The notes below the pieces were generated by a model. It did no database searches and was not told the origin of the DNA. It saw only the letters and a program-made list of their open reading frames with translations. A stretch of 64,000 bases of DNA from Sagittula stellata E-37 (GTDB lineage Bacteria > Pseudomonadota > Alphaproteobacteria > Rhodobacterales > Rhodobacteraceae): assembly GCF_039724765.1 (NCBI RefSeq), contig NZ_CP155729.1, positions 1,240,001 to 1,304,000 on the forward strand, written 5' to 3'. Positions 8,172 to 16,924 of the stretch are shown in pieces. Numbering within the stretch: the stretch's first letter is position 1; every line of letters starts with the position of its first letter. The position numbers and the translations under genes were made by a program.

Positions 8172-8882
8172 TCACATTGCGACGATTTTGTGAAGCAGAG
8201 ACGCAAGGTCCCCCGGCATGGAGAAGAACGGAGAGTGGGAGCTATGCAACGCAAAGACGTCTTCGGGAGCGAAGCGTTGGGCCATTTTCCTTTGGAAATC
8301 CGGGGGGATGGCGCGATCTTCGGTGCAAACGATGTAACTGCGCGGCAGGTCCTGCGACTTTTGCGACAGCGCGACCGGGGTGCCGGAGGCCGCCGTGGAT
8401 TCGGCGCACAGGCGGGGCAGGGCGTAGGCGTCGGTGCCGGGCGGGCAATCGTGGTAGAAATTGCCGGTGCCTCCGGAGAGGTCGAAGGTGAAGCTGCGCC
8501 GGGTGTCCGAAAGGCGGATCAGCGGCACAAGCGGCTGTTCGTCCGCCTGCATCCGCATCTGCGACAGGCTCAGCCCGGGCCATGGCGTGTAGGCACAGAG
8601 GTAGATGAGACGCCGGATGTGGGTCGGGTCGACCTCGGCGGCCTGGGTGATGGAGTAGCCACCCATGGAGTGGCCGACGACCACCGTTGGTTCTTCCAGC
8701 GCGTCGACGATGGCCTGCCCGAAATCGCGGAGGGTGGTTTCCTCGATCGGGGTGGGGTCGTCGCCGTGTCCGGGCAGGTCGATGGCGCGGGCCTCGTGGC
8801 CCAGGGCCTCCAGCGCGGGGATCACGTCGCGCCAGCACCACGCGCCGTGGGCCGCGCCGTGGATCAGCAGGAAGCGCGCCAT
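8172..8882 (-). CDS. Alpha/beta hydrolase, salicylate-esterase/HNL-like group
   Basis: A 236-residue compact alpha/beta hydrolase. The oxyanion region is LLIHGAAHGAWCW, the nucleophile elbow VVGHSMGGYS, the acid is probably the aspartate in CTEDRAIP, and the base is the histidine near HSPFFSMP. The short cap and the HGAAHGAWCW motif resemble the plant methylesterase/hydroxynitrile lyase group and its bacterial relatives, which act on small aromatic esters. Its place between pcaD and pcaB suggests it feeds a carboxylic acid into the protocatechuate pathway. The substrate is not proven. Confidence 0.82.
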   Translation of the reverse strand: MARFLLIHGAAHGAWCWRDVIPALEALGHEARAIDLPGHGDDPTPIEETTLRDFGQAIVDALEEPTVVVGHSMGGYSITQAAEVDPTHIRRLIYLCAYTPWPGLSLSQMRMQADEQPLVPLIRLSDTRRSFTFDLSGGTGNFYHDCPPGTDAYALPRLCAESTAASGTPVALSQKSQDLPRSYIVCTEDRAIPPDFQRKMAQRFAPEDVFALHSSHSPFFSMPGDLASLLHKIVAM

Positions 8883-8907
8883 CAGGCGCCGTGCCCAGCC
8901 GCGCCCG

Positions 8908-9693
8908 TCATGCGCCCTGCGCCGTCAGGAAGTCGGTGAGCACGCGGGCGTATTCCTCGGGCTGCTCGACACAGGGCAGGTGCCCGGCATTGCGGATCAG
9001 GTGCTTCTGGCTGCCGGGGATCAGGTCGGCGGTTTCGAACACAAGATCGGGCGGAGTAGACCCGTCCTCCGACCCGGCGATGGCCAGCGTGGGCAGTCGC
9101 AAGCCACTGGTGGCGCTCATGAAATCAGTTCCGGAGATGGCGGCGGCGCAACCGGTCCAACCTTCGGCGGGGGTGCGCAGGAACATGTTGCGCCAGGCCG
9201 GGAATTCCTCGGTCCGGTGAAAGGGCTTGGAGAACCAGCGGTCCATGGTGGGATCGACGATGTCCGAGAGGCCGGCCTTTTCGACATTGCCGATGCGTTC
9301 GGCCCACATGTCGCGGGTCCCGATCTTTGCAGCGGTGTTCGAGAGCACCATGGCGCGTACCAGATCGAGGCGCTTGGCGGCCAGCCCCTGCGCGATCATG
9401 CCACCGATGGAGAGGCCCACGAAGATCGTGTCCTTCAGCCCGAGATGGTCCATCAGCCGTTCGGTGTCGGTGATCAGCGCGCCCATGGAATATGGGCCTT
9501 TGGGCGTGTCGGAGAGGCCGTGCCCGCGCTTGTCGAAGCGCAGGATGCGCAGGGTGTCGGGCAGCATCGGCAGGATCTTGTCCCAGAGCCGGAAGTCGGT
9601 TCCGAGCGAGTTGGCGAAGACGACGGGCGTGCCATCTTCGGGGCCGGTCAGGGCATAGTGGATACGGGTGTCGCCGAGCTGGACTGTCTGCAT
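8908..9693 (-). CDS. pcaD: 3-oxoadipate enol-lactonase
   Basis: A 261-residue alpha/beta hydrolase that opens 3-oxoadipate enol-lactone to 3-oxoadipate. It has the PcaD hallmarks FANSLGTDFRLWD near the N-terminus, RFDKRGHGLSD, the nucleophile elbow FVGLSIGGMIAQG, the aspartate in AGSEDGSTPP and the histidine in NAGHLPCVEQP. It is the first gene of a leftward operon pcaD-hydrolase-pcaB-MFS. A strong AGGAGG-type ribosome site precedes the ATG. The upstream gap carries several GGTTAAC-like half-sites (see 9717-9874). Confidence 0.93.
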   Translation of the reverse strand: MQTVQLGDTRIHYALTGPEDGTPVVFANSLGTDFRLWDKILPMLPDTLRILRFDKRGHGLSDTPKGPYSMGALITDTERLMDHLGLKDTIFVGLSIGGMIAQGLAAKRLDLVRAMVLSNTAAKIGTRDMWAERIGNVEKAGLSDIVDPTMDRWFSKPFHRTEEFPAWRNMFLRTPAEGWTGCAAAISGTDFMSATSGLRLPTLAIAGSEDGSTPPDLVFETADLIPGSQKHLIRNAGHLPCVEQPEEYARVLTDFLTAQGA

Positions 9694-9716
9694 TGGGGCC
9701 TCCTGTCTGCCCCCTG

Positions 9717-9874
9717 TTTAACCATGGTTGACGACCTGCGGAAGGTGTTGCGGACCGGGGCCTTCGGGTGGTTAACGATGCGTCCGGCGGCGCACGGCGG
9801 CCCATATCTTGGGGTAAGGTGGGCCGGGAGCACAACGAGAGTCTGTGTCCGAGGCCGCGTTAACCGGATGTTAT
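9717..9874. promoter_or_regulatory. Cluster of GGTTAAC half-sites upstream of pcaD (PcaQ-like operator candidate)
   Basis: Four related half-sites occur: TTTAACC and GGTTGAC at 9717-9732 (core palindrome AACCATGGTT), GGTTAAC at 9770-9776, and TTAACC with ATAAC on the other strand at 9860-9874. PcaQ of rhizobia binds ATAACC-N4-GGTTAA upstream of pcaD. The 9860 element matches with the spacing short by one base. No pcaQ gene is in the window. This assignment is an inference. Confidence 0.35.
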
Positions 9875-10232
9875 GGGGTGAAACGGCCGTTTCGGGGGGC
9901 CTTTCCGGCCGGTTGGAAACCCTTGTTAATTTCCGTTCACGATTGGCGTTAAGGATGTCGGGAAACGCGCTGTGGCGGGACACGAGGTGGCGGAGCGCGG
10001 ACCTCGGGAGAGTGAAATCGGGACGCGGCCGTCGGGGCGCGCGCGGAGCCGCGCGTGGCAGGGCGGGGGGCCTGTTCTGGCTGCCGGTTGTGCGGCTGCC
10101 ATCTGTTGAGCGTGCGGGCCGCTTTCCGGGCGCCCCGACTGAAGTCCTTGCGGACTTCAGCGGCCCACCCTCCAATCCGCTGCCCGCCAGGGGCGATCCG
10201 TGCCGGACGCCGGATTCGGGGAGGCGGACATG

Positions 10233-10265
10233 AAAACGGTCCCGCAGCCTGGGCTGCAGGACCGT
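10233..10265 (-). terminator. Intrinsic terminator of the FKBP gene
   Basis: On the minus strand an ACGGTCC-GCAGCC type stem (about 13 bp with one mismatch, 3-nt loop) ends directly in TTTTC. It lies about 100 bp downstream of the FKBP stop codon in the right orientation. Confidence 0.65.
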
Positions 10266-10367
10266 GTCTGCGGTCAGGTGCCGACCGCGCGCCCGCGGGC
10301 CGAAAGAGGCCCCTTTGACGGCACGCGTCGGAGACCGGCCCGTTCAGGCGACCGTGCAGGCCCCCGT

Positions 10368-10796
10368 TCAGGCGATGGCGACCAGTTCGATGTCGAAGGT
10401 CAGGTCCTTGCCGGCCAGCGGGTGGTTGGCGTCGAGGGTGACCTGCTCATCGGTCACTTCGATCACCGTCACCGGCATGACCTGACCCTGCGGGGTCTGG
10501 ACCTGAAGCTGGGTGCCGAGGTCGAGCGGGATCTCTGCCGGGATCTCGGAGCGCGGCACGGCCTGCTGCGCGTTCGGGTCGGGCTGGCCGTAGGCTTCGT
10601 CCGCCGGGATCGTCAGCTTCTTCTGTTCGCCAACCGTCATGCCGGGCAGCGCCTTGTCGAGGCCGGGGATAATCTGGCCGGAGCCGACTTCGAACTGCAG
10701 CGGATCGCGCCCGCGCGAGCTGTCGAAGGTGGCGCCGTCCGCCAGCGTGCCGGTGTAATGCAATTGAACTGTGTCGCCGGTTTTGACCTGCGTCAT
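10368..10796 (-). CDS. FKBP-type peptidyl-prolyl isomerase, SlyD-like
   Basis: A 142-residue protein with the FKBP fold split by an insert-in-flap domain, as in SlyD. The visible markers are VQLHYTGTLADGATFDSS, DPLQFEVGSGQIIPGLDKAL, the IPADEAYGQPDP flap and ANHPLAGKDLTFDIELV at the C-terminus. It lacks the histidine-rich nickel-binding tail of enterobacterial SlyD, so a folding or isomerase role is expected rather than nickel handling. The ATG follows an AGAGGT ribosome site. A sigma-70 type promoter is seen at 10870-10898 and a terminator downstream, so it appears monocistronic. Confidence 0.93.
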   Translation of the reverse strand: MTQVKTGDTVQLHYTGTLADGATFDSSRGRDPLQFEVGSGQIIPGLDKALPGMTVGEQKKLTIPADEAYGQPDPNAQQAVPRSEIPAEIPLDLGTQLQVQTPQGQVMPVTVIEVTDEQVTLDANHPLAGKDLTFDIELVAIA

Positions 10797-10869
10797 GTGT
10801 GTACCTCTGATGTCTTGGAAAGGGTTTCGCGAGGCCGGCGCGTCCCGGGTGCTCGCATGCTCATGCACC

Positions 10870-10898
10870 AATTTAGCGCTTGATGGCCCATGATGCAA
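10870..10898 (-). promoter_or_regulatory. Sigma-70-type promoter of the FKBP gene
   Basis: On the minus strand TTGCAT (-35, 10893-10898) and TAAATT (-10, 10870-10875) are separated by exactly 17 bases, about 75 bp upstream of the start codon, in otherwise GC-rich DNA. Confidence 0.6.
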
Positions 10899-11007
10899 AC
10901 CCGGTGGCCAGCGGCGGGTGCGCGGCCTACTGTCGGGGCGTTGGACAAGCAGGGTCCGGGGGCGCCGTCGGGCGTGGGCTGGGCACGTGAGGAGAGGGAG
11001 GTTTGCC

Positions 11008-11826
11008 ATGCATCCGGTCTTGGCGAAGGACAACGTGGCGGTGGTTACGGGCGGGGCCTCGGGCATCGGGCTGGAGATCACGAAGCGCCTGATGGCGCTG
11101 GGCATGAAGGTGGCGATCGCCGACCTGTCCGGTCCGGCGCTGGAGCGGGCGGCGGCGGAGACCGGCGCGCTTGGCGTGGCGGCGGATGTGACCGACCGTG
11201 CGGCGCTGGAGGCGCTGAAGGTCCGGGTGGAGCGGGAGCTTGGCCCGGTCTCGGCCCTGTTCGCCAATGCCGCGATCCAGCCCGGATCGGACGTCTTCGA
11301 CGAGCGCGGCACATGGGGGCGGGTGATCGACGTCAACCTGATGGGGCTGGTGCACACGGTGCAGGTGCTGGCGCCCGCGATGATCGCCAGCGGCGCGCCG
11401 GGGCTGATCGTGATGACCGGATCGAAGCAGGGGATCACCACGCCGCCGGGCGATCCGGCCTATAACGCGGCCAAGGCGGGCGTGAAGGCCTTTGCCGAGG
11501 CCGTCCAGCACGACCTGCGGGGGCGCGACGGTTGCAGGGTCGAGGCCCGGCTGCTGATCCCGGGATTCGTCTGGACCGGGCTGACGCGGCAGGGCCGGAC
11601 GGAGAAACCGGCGGGCGCCTGGACGGCGGTGCAACTGGTGGACTACCTGTTGGCGGCGCTCGACCGCGACGAGTTCTACATCCTCTGCCCGGACAACGAC
11701 GTGGACCGGGCGACGGACAACAAGCGCATCCTCTGGGCCGCGGGCGATATCGTGGAGAACCGCCCCCCGTTGTCGCGCTGGCATGGCGATTACGACGCGG
11801 CCTTCAAGGCCTGGCTGGAGCGCTGA
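11008..11826 (+). CDS. Short-chain dehydrogenase/reductase
   Basis: A 272-residue classical SDR. The cofactor motif VVTGGASGIG is at the N-terminus, followed by ADLS (an aspartate favouring NAD), the FANAAI motif, a serine in MTGSKQG and the catalytic YNAAK. The ATG at 11008 is chosen because GGAGAGGGAGG lies just upstream; longer in-frame openings lack a ribosome site. The C-terminal part (ILCPDNDVDRATDNKR) differs from FabG-like enzymes. It is the first gene of a rightward operon with a dehalogenase and an alpha/beta hydrolase (gap 3 bp, then overlap). The substrate is unknown. Confidence 0.88.
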   Translation: MHPVLAKDNVAVVTGGASGIGLEITKRLMALGMKVAIADLSGPALERAAAETGALGVAADVTDRAALEALKVRVERELGPVSALFANAAIQPGSDVFDERGTWGRVIDVNLMGLVHTVQVLAPAMIASGAPGLIVMTGSKQGITTPPGDPAYNAAKAGVKAFAEAVQHDLRGRDGCRVEARLLIPGFVWTGLTRQGRTEKPAGAWTAVQLVDYLLAALDRDEFYILCPDNDVDRATDNKRILWAAGDIVENRPPLSRWHGDYDAAFKAWLER

Positions 11827-11829
11827 GGC

Positions 11830-12504
11830 ATGGCGAAGGTGGTGGTGTTCGACGCCTACGGCACGCTGTTCGACGTGGCCGCGGCGGCGCGGGTCGTGGC
11901 GGAGGAGCCAGGGCGCGCTGCGCTGGCGGCGGTCTGGGGGCAGGTCGCCGAGGACTGGCGGCGCAAGCAGCTTGAGTATTCGTGGCTGCGGGCCGTGACA
12001 GGCGACTACGTGCCGTTCTGGAACCTGACGATGGACGGGCTGGACTGGGCGATGGAGCGCGCGGGGCTGGACGACCCGGAGCTGCGCGAACGACTGCTGG
12101 CGGTCTACTGGGAACTGCCCGCCTACCGCGAGGTGCCGTTCATGCTGGCGGCCCTGAAGGCGAAGGGCGTGGGCACGGCGATCCTGTCGAACGGCAGCCG
12201 CGACATGCTGGAGGGCGCGGTGGACTCGTCGGGCGTGGGGCTCTACCTCGACGAGGTGCTGTCGGTGGAGGCGGTCCGGGTCTTCAAGCCCGCCCGCGCG
12301 GTCTATGACATGGTGGGCACGGCCTTTGGCACGGCACCGGGCGAGGTGCTGTTCGTGTCGTCCAATGGCTGGGACGCGGCGGGGGCGGCGGCCTACGGGT
12401 TCGAGACGGTCTGGGTGAACCGCGGCGATTTGCCGATGGACCGGCTGATGGCAAAGCCCGACCATGTGCTGAACGATTTGACGACGATACCGGAGAGGGT
12501 GTGA
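11830..12504 (+). CDS. Haloacid dehalogenase, type II (HAD superfamily)
   Basis: A 224-residue HAD-fold hydrolase of the L-2-haloacid dehalogenase subgroup. The nucleophile Asp8 is in FDAYGTLFD, motif II is ILSNGSRDML, the motif III lysine is in VFKPARAVYD, and the subgroup-specific FVSSNGWDAAGA is present instead of the phosphatase DDxxxD. That favours hydrolytic dehalogenation of 2-haloalkanoic acids over phosphatase activity. It starts three bases after the SDR stop and its stop overlaps the next start (TGATG), so the three genes are coupled. Confidence 0.9.
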   Translation: MAKVVVFDAYGTLFDVAAAARVVAEEPGRAALAAVWGQVAEDWRRKQLEYSWLRAVTGDYVPFWNLTMDGLDWAMERAGLDDPELRERLLAVYWELPAYREVPFMLAALKAKGVGTAILSNGSRDMLEGAVDSSGVGLYLDEVLSVEAVRVFKPARAVYDMVGTAFGTAPGEVLFVSSNGWDAAGAAAYGFETVWVNRGDLPMDRLMAKPDHVLNDLTTIPERV

Positions 12505-13325
12505 TGGCGACTTTCACGACGTCCGACGGGGTGGAGATCTTCTACCGCGACGAGGGCGAGGGCGTGCCACTGCTGTGCCTTGCAGGGCTGACGCGCGACG
12601 GGCGGGACTTCGATTTCGTGGCCCCGCATCTTGAGGGTGTGCGGCTGATTCGTCCCGACTATCGCGGGCGGGGGCAATCGGGCTGGGCCGAGTTTTCGAC
12701 CTACACCGTTCCGGTGGAGGGGCGCGACGCGGTCGAGCTTCTGGACCATCTTGGGCTGGAGAAGGCCGCCGTTCTGGGCACCTCGCGCGGGGGGCTGATC
12801 GCCATGGGGCTGGCGGCGACGGTGAAGGACCGCCTGCTGGGCGTGGCGCTGAACGACATCGGGCCGGAGATCGCGGACGCCGGGCTGGAGGTCATCAAGG
12901 GATACCTCGGGCGCAGGCCGCCGCAGAAGACGCTGGCGGAGGTCGCGGCGCGGCGGGCGGAGGTGATGACCGGCTTTGTCGGCGTGCCCGAGAGCCGCTG
13001 GCTGGAAGAGGCGGAGCGGATCTTCGTGCAGGAGGAGGACGGGGTCGGCCTGACCTACGATCCGGCGCTGCGCGACGCGGTGCTGGGCGGCGGGGCGCAA
13101 CCGGTGGCGGATCTCTGGCCGTTCTTCGACGCCTTCAAGGGGCTGCCGCTGTGCGCGCTGCGGGGCGAGAACTCGGACCTGCTGTCGCGTGAGACCTTCG
13201 AAGAGATGAAAGCGCGGCGCCCGGACATGATCGCCGTGGAGGTGAAGGGGCGGGGACACATCCCCTTCCTCGACGAGCCGGAGGCGCTGGACGCGCTGCA
13301 CCGCTGGATCCGGATGCTGCGCTGA
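12504..13325 (+). CDS. Alpha/beta hydrolase
   Basis: A 273-residue alpha/beta hydrolase. The oxyanion-hole region is CLAGLTRDGRDF, the nucleophile elbow GTSRGGLIAMG and the histidine GRGHIPFLDEPEAL. The unusual LAGLTRDGRDFDFVAPHL opening is typical of a proteobacterial subgroup whose substrates I do not know. The start is the ATG overlapping the dehalogenase stop, with GGAGAGGG upstream; the GTG one codon earlier is an alternative. As the third gene of the operon it may act on the product of the SDR or dehalogenase. Confidence 0.85.
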   Translation: MATFTTSDGVEIFYRDEGEGVPLLCLAGLTRDGRDFDFVAPHLEGVRLIRPDYRGRGQSGWAEFSTYTVPVEGRDAVELLDHLGLEKAAVLGTSRGGLIAMGLAATVKDRLLGVALNDIGPEIADAGLEVIKGYLGRRPPQKTLAEVAARRAEVMTGFVGVPESRWLEEAERIFVQEEDGVGLTYDPALRDAVLGGGAQPVADLWPFFDAFKGLPLCALRGENSDLLSRETFEEMKARRPDMIAVEVKGRGHIPFLDEPEALDALHRWIRMLR

Positions 13326-13535
13326 GTCGAAGCCGGATTCGCCGGGTGGTTCTGCCCGGGCGCGCGGCCCTTGTCGGAGTGCTTCTGTCGTGAGCCGTTC
13401 GCGTGGGAGACGCGCCCCCGCGCCCCGCTTGGGCCGCAGCCCATCCGCCCGCCCCGCCGCTCCGACGGGAACGCGGGGGCGCATGGGCGCAGGACTTGCG
13501 CCGCCGGACGACGGTCGGACGTGCTTCCCGGCCCG

Positions 13536-14453
13536 TCAGGCGTCGGGCAGGTTGAAGACGCGGGCGGGGTGGAGTTCACCGGCCTTGTAGCGGCCCACGG
13601 CGACCGGGCGGCCCTCGTGGCTGGCCCAGGCCTCGTCGCCGTATTCGACGTCGCCCGCGGCAAAGACCATGCCCGGGTTGCCGTTCCTCAGGCGGGTCGC
13701 GCCCTCGGCGGTGGCCTTGAGTTCCGGCAGGTCGGTCAGCCCCGCCTCGACCGGCAGGAGCCGGGCGTCGAGGTCGGGGGTGCGGGCCTCTGCGTCGATC
13801 TGCTCCAGCGTCACGGCGTTTTCGAGGTCGAAGGGGCCGGACCACAGGCGGCGGAGCGTCAGGACATGCGCATGGCAGCCGAGCGTCTTGCCGAGGTCAC
13901 GCGCGATGGAGCGGACGTAGCCACCCTTGCCGCAGGTCATTTCCAGAACGGCGGTGTCGGCGTCGGGGCGGTCGGTGAGCACCAGCTCTTCGACCCAGAG
14001 GCGACGGGCGGCGATGTCCATCTCCTCGCCGTCGCGGGCGCGCTTGTAGGCACGTTCGCCGTCGATCTTCACCGCCGAGAACTGCGGCGGCACCTGCATG
14101 ATCTCTCCGACGAAGCCGTGCAGCGCCTCCTTGATCTCGTCATCGGTGGGGCGCAGGTCGCTTTGGGCCGTGATCTCGCCCTCGGTGTCGTCGGTGTTGG
14201 TCGCCTGGCCCAGCCGGATGGTGAAGGCATAGGCCTTCGTGGCGTCGGTGATGTAGGGCACGGTCTTTGTCGCCTCGCCCAGGGCCACGGCGAGAAGGCC
14301 GGTCGCCTCCGGGTCGAGCGTGCCGGCATGGCCCGCTTTCTTGGCTTCCAGCGCCCAGCGGACCTTGTTCACGACGGCGGTCGACGTCATGCCCGCCGGT
14401 TTGTCGACGATCAGCCAGCCGGAGATGTCCCGGCCCTTGCGCTTGCGTGCCAT
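13536..14453 (-). CDS. truB: tRNA pseudouridine(55) synthase
   Basis: A 305-residue TruB that isomerises U55 in the T-loop of tRNAs. The N-terminal [15 protein letters not shown] and the catalytic motif [14 protein letters not shown] with the nucleophilic aspartate are clear, as are [13 protein letters not shown] and [12 protein letters not shown]. The C-terminal domain is short and divergent. The canonical rpsO and rbfA neighbours are not adjacent. The nearest upstream gene in the same direction is the MATE exporter, about 100 bp away. Confidence 0.96.
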   Translation of the reverse strand: MARKRKGRDISGWLIVDKPAGMTSTAVVNKVRWALEAKKAGHAGTLDPEATGLLAVALGEATKTVPYITDATKAYAFTIRLGQATNTDDTEGEITAQSDLRPTDDEIKEALHGFVGEIMQVPPQFSAVKIDGERAYKRARDGEEMDIAARRLWVEELVLTDRPDADTAVLEMTCGKGGYVRSIARDLGKTLGCHAHVLTLRRLWSGPFDLENAVTLEQIDAEARTPDLDARLLPVEAGLTDLPELKATAEGATRLRNGNPGMVFAAGDVEYGDEAWASHEGRPVAVGRYKAGELHPARVFNLPDA

Positions 14454-14552
14454 GTGCTGCCCTTTCGCGGTAAGGCGCGCCGGGTAGCAAGGCCATCGCG
14501 CGCTGTCAATCTTGCCCGGGGGATCGTCGGAACCGGGGGCGCGGCCGGGGCG

Positions 14553-15938
14553 TCAGGTCGTGCCGGAGACCGGGGTTTTCCTCAGGTCCGAGAGATCCAG
14601 CAGGCCCGCCCGGTTGCAGAGCCACAGCGCGCACGCCACGGCCCAGAGGTTGGAGATCACGAAGGCGCCGACGATGCCGGGAAAGCCCGCCACGCTCGCG
14701 CCCAGCCAGGCGAGCGGCACGTAGACCAGCGCGATCCGGCTGGCCGAGAGGCCCATGGACCACAGCGCCCGGTCGCGGGCGTTCATCGCGGCGTTTGCGG
14801 TCACGAGGATGCCGTAACCGAAGAAGCCCGTCGCGCCCCAGCGCAGGTAGGTGGTGGCATGGGCGGCGGCGTCTCCTCCGTCGGTCATCAGGTGGGCGAG
14901 GGTGGGGGCCGCGACGGACAGCACGGCCGCCAGAAGCGCGCCATAGCCCGCGCAGGTGAGGAAGGTGAGCCGCGTTGCGGCGCGGGCGCGGTCGTGTTTG
15001 TCGGCGCCCCAGGCCTGCCCCACGACCGGGCCGATGCCCGCCGAGAGGGCAAGCATCGGCACGAAAAGCAGCGACTGCACCCGGGTGGCGGCGCCGAAGC
15101 CCGCGACGGCGGCATCGCCCAGCATCGCGGCGGCGGAGGTCACAAGCGACAGGCCCAGCGGGTTGATCGCGTTGGACAGCGCGGCGGGGCCGCCGATCCG
15201 GGCGATGTCGCGAGAGCTTTCGCCGAGGCCCTGCAGGCAGCTCCGGCTGATCGAAAGGCGTCCGCTGCGCAGCGAGAAGATCACCAGCCCGAAACAGCCC
15301 AGCGTGCGGGCGAGGAAGGTGGCGATGCCCGCGCCTTCGGTTCCCATGGCGGGGATGAAGGACGCGCCGAAGATGAACAGCGGGTCGAGCGCGATGTTGA
15401 GGATGGCCTGCGCCACCATGACCGTGGCGGAGATGTGGCTTTCGCCGCCCGCACGGAACACCGCGTTCAGGCCCATGGCGGCGACCATGAAGGGGAAGGA
15501 GGCGCACCACCACGGCACGAAGGACAGGGCTTCGTCCCGGACGGCGTCGGTGGCCCCCATGAGCGAGAAGATCGCGGGGGCGGAGACGTAGAAGGCGATG
15601 GCGGTGACAAGTCCCAGCAGCGCCGCGACGATCAGTGCGTGAAGGGCGAGGCGGGCGGCGTAGGCGTCGTCGTCTCCGTTGCGTCCGAAGGCCTGGCTGA
15701 CGACGGCCGAGGTGCCCGCGCCCATGCCGATGCTGAGCGAGGTCAGCGCAACGATCACCGGGTAGACGAAGCCGATGGCTGTCAGCGCGTCGGTCCCCGC
15801 CCGGGCGAGGAACGCGCTGTCGGCGATCCCCACGGAGAGGGTGCCGAGGATGCCGATGCTCATCGGAGCGGAGACCCGCCAGAGCGCGCGAGAGACGGGG
15901 CCGGAGGTGAGATCGCGGTTCGGTTTGCCATTTGCCAT
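14553..15938 (-). CDS. MATE-family efflux transporter
   Basis: A 461-residue protein with about 12 membrane segments in two related halves, typical of cation-coupled multidrug/toxin extrusion proteins (DinF/NorM type). Characteristic stretches are RVSAPMSIGILGTLSVGIADSA at the start, GMGAGTSAVVSQAFGRND-like in helix 2 and GPVVGQAWGADKHDRA in the second half. It follows a LysR gene in the same direction with a 55-bp gap, so the regulator and exporter may be co-transcribed. Confidence 0.9.
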   Translation of the reverse strand: MANGKPNRDLTSGPVSRALWRVSAPMSIGILGTLSVGIADSAFLARAGTDALTAIGFVYPVIVALTSLSIGMGAGTSAVVSQAFGRNGDDDAYAARLALHALIVAALLGLVTAIAFYVSAPAIFSLMGATDAVRDEALSFVPWWCASFPFMVAAMGLNAVFRAGGESHISATVMVAQAILNIALDPLFIFGASFIPAMGTEGAGIATFLARTLGCFGLVIFSLRSGRLSISRSCLQGLGESSRDIARIGGPAALSNAINPLGLSLVTSAAAMLGDAAVAGFGAATRVQSLLFVPMLALSAGIGPVVGQAWGADKHDRARAATRLTFLTCAGYGALLAAVLSVAAPTLAHLMTDGGDAAAHATTYLRWGATGFFGYGILVTANAAMNARDRALWSMGLSASRIALVYVPLAWLGASVAGFPGIVGAFVISNLWAVACALWLCNRAGLLDLSDLRKTPVSGTT

Positions 15939-15993
15939 GGCGACGGAGATGGCGCGAATGGATGCGAAGGCAAGAATGTTTGCGGCTCGGGGC

Positions 15994-16833
15994 CTATGCC
16001 CTAGGGGCGGGTGCCGTGCACAGCGCCTGTGCGAGCGCGTCGAGCGCGGCGCGGATCGGTGGGTCGTGGCGCGCCTCGTGGTGCGAGACGAGCCATTCGT
16101 CGTGGGTCAGCGTTTCGATGGGCTCGGACAGGCGGGTCAGGCCCGGCTCAGAGTCGCCGGCGAAGCAGGGCAGCACGATCCGCCCGAAGCCGTTCAACGC
16201 GAGATCGAGGCACAGGCGGCTGTCGCTGGCGGTGGTGAGGATGCGGTCGGCGTGGCGGTCGTGGACCCAGCGCTGAGAGGGCGGCTTGTCGGCACTGGCG
16301 GGCAGGGTGACGAAACGGTCCGGCGCGTCGGGCAGGCCGTAGACGGCGTAGTGGATGGGGCGGGTGCGCTGTCGCGCCAGCCACTGGTGGTCCGGCGCGC
16401 GGTTGCGGATGCCGATGTCGGCCTCGCGCCGGGCCAGATCGAGGGCGGCGTTGGAGGGCAGGAACTCCGGCACCCAGAGGCCGTCCGGGTCGGGCGCCAG
16501 CACCTGCGCGAGGAAGCGCGACGTCCAGAAGCCTGCGGTGATGCGCACCCGGCGTGGGCCGTTGTCGCTGTGGAGGAACCGGTCGACGCGGCGGCGGAGC
16601 GCGGAGAGGTCGGCAACCTCGTCCGCCAGCGCGCGGCCTTCGCCGGTCAGCGCGTAGCCCGCCTTGCCGCGCAGGAAAAGCGCGCGTCCGGTCTGTGCCT
16701 CCAGCGCGGTCATCCGACGGGAGAGCGTTGGCAGCGGCGTGCCGGAGAGCCTGGAGGCGGCGGTCAGGGAGCCGTGCTGCGCCACGAGCAGGAACAGCGT
16801 AAGGTCGTCGAGGCTGGGCGCACTTTCATTCAT
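15994..16833 (-). CDS. LysR-family transcriptional regulator
   Basis: A 279-residue LTTR. The N-terminal winged helix-turn-helix spans about residues 5-65 (LDDLTLFLLVAQHGSLTAAS followed by TLSRRMTALEAQTGRALFLR). The effector domain contains DIGIRNRAPD. It is slightly short for the family. It precedes the MATE gene and diverges from a small gene at 16925, so the 91-bp gap probably holds its operator. It belongs to the group that treats amphipathic or aromatic effectors, but no ligand can be named. Confidence 0.9.
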   Translation of the reverse strand: MNESAPSLDDLTLFLLVAQHGSLTAASRLSGTPLPTLSRRMTALEAQTGRALFLRGKAGYALTGEGRALADEVADLSALRRRVDRFLHSDNGPRRVRITAGFWTSRFLAQVLAPDPDGLWVPEFLPSNAALDLARREADIGIRNRAPDHQWLARQRTRPIHYAVYGLPDAPDRFVTLPASADKPPSQRWVHDRHADRILTTASDSRLCLDLALNGFGRIVLPCFAGDSEPGLTRLSEPIETLTHDEWLVSHHEARHDPPIRAALDALAQALCTAPAPRA

Positions 16834-16924
16834 GGAAGTCAGTTTGCGGAGGTGTGCAGTATTTTCAAGCCAAATGGCATGAGAGTCTGCCTCCAGATCA
16901 CAAACGAGATTTCAGGAGTGAAAT

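Larger units (their letters stand above)
9694..10367. other. Long non-coding gap between pcaD and the FKBP gene
   Basis: I find no credible gene in these 674 bases; the open frames through it are Arg/Pro-rich and look like high-GC artefacts. It holds the pcaD promoter region with GGTTAAC-like half-sites, an AT-richer stretch around 9925-9955, and a perfect hairpin CTGAAGTCC-TTGC-GGACTTCAG at 10139-10160 without a T-tract. It also holds the FKBP gene terminator at 10233-10265. Confidence 0.6.

Noticed and set aside
9648..10175. A 175-codon frame in the gap upstream of pcaD
   Set aside because: Pro/Arg-rich, no ribosome site, no recognisable motif, and it crosses the pcaD start region.
13371..16004. 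An 877-codon open frame on the + strand
   Set aside because: It is antisense to truB and the MATE gene, with low-complexity Gly/Arg/Glu composition; not a gene.
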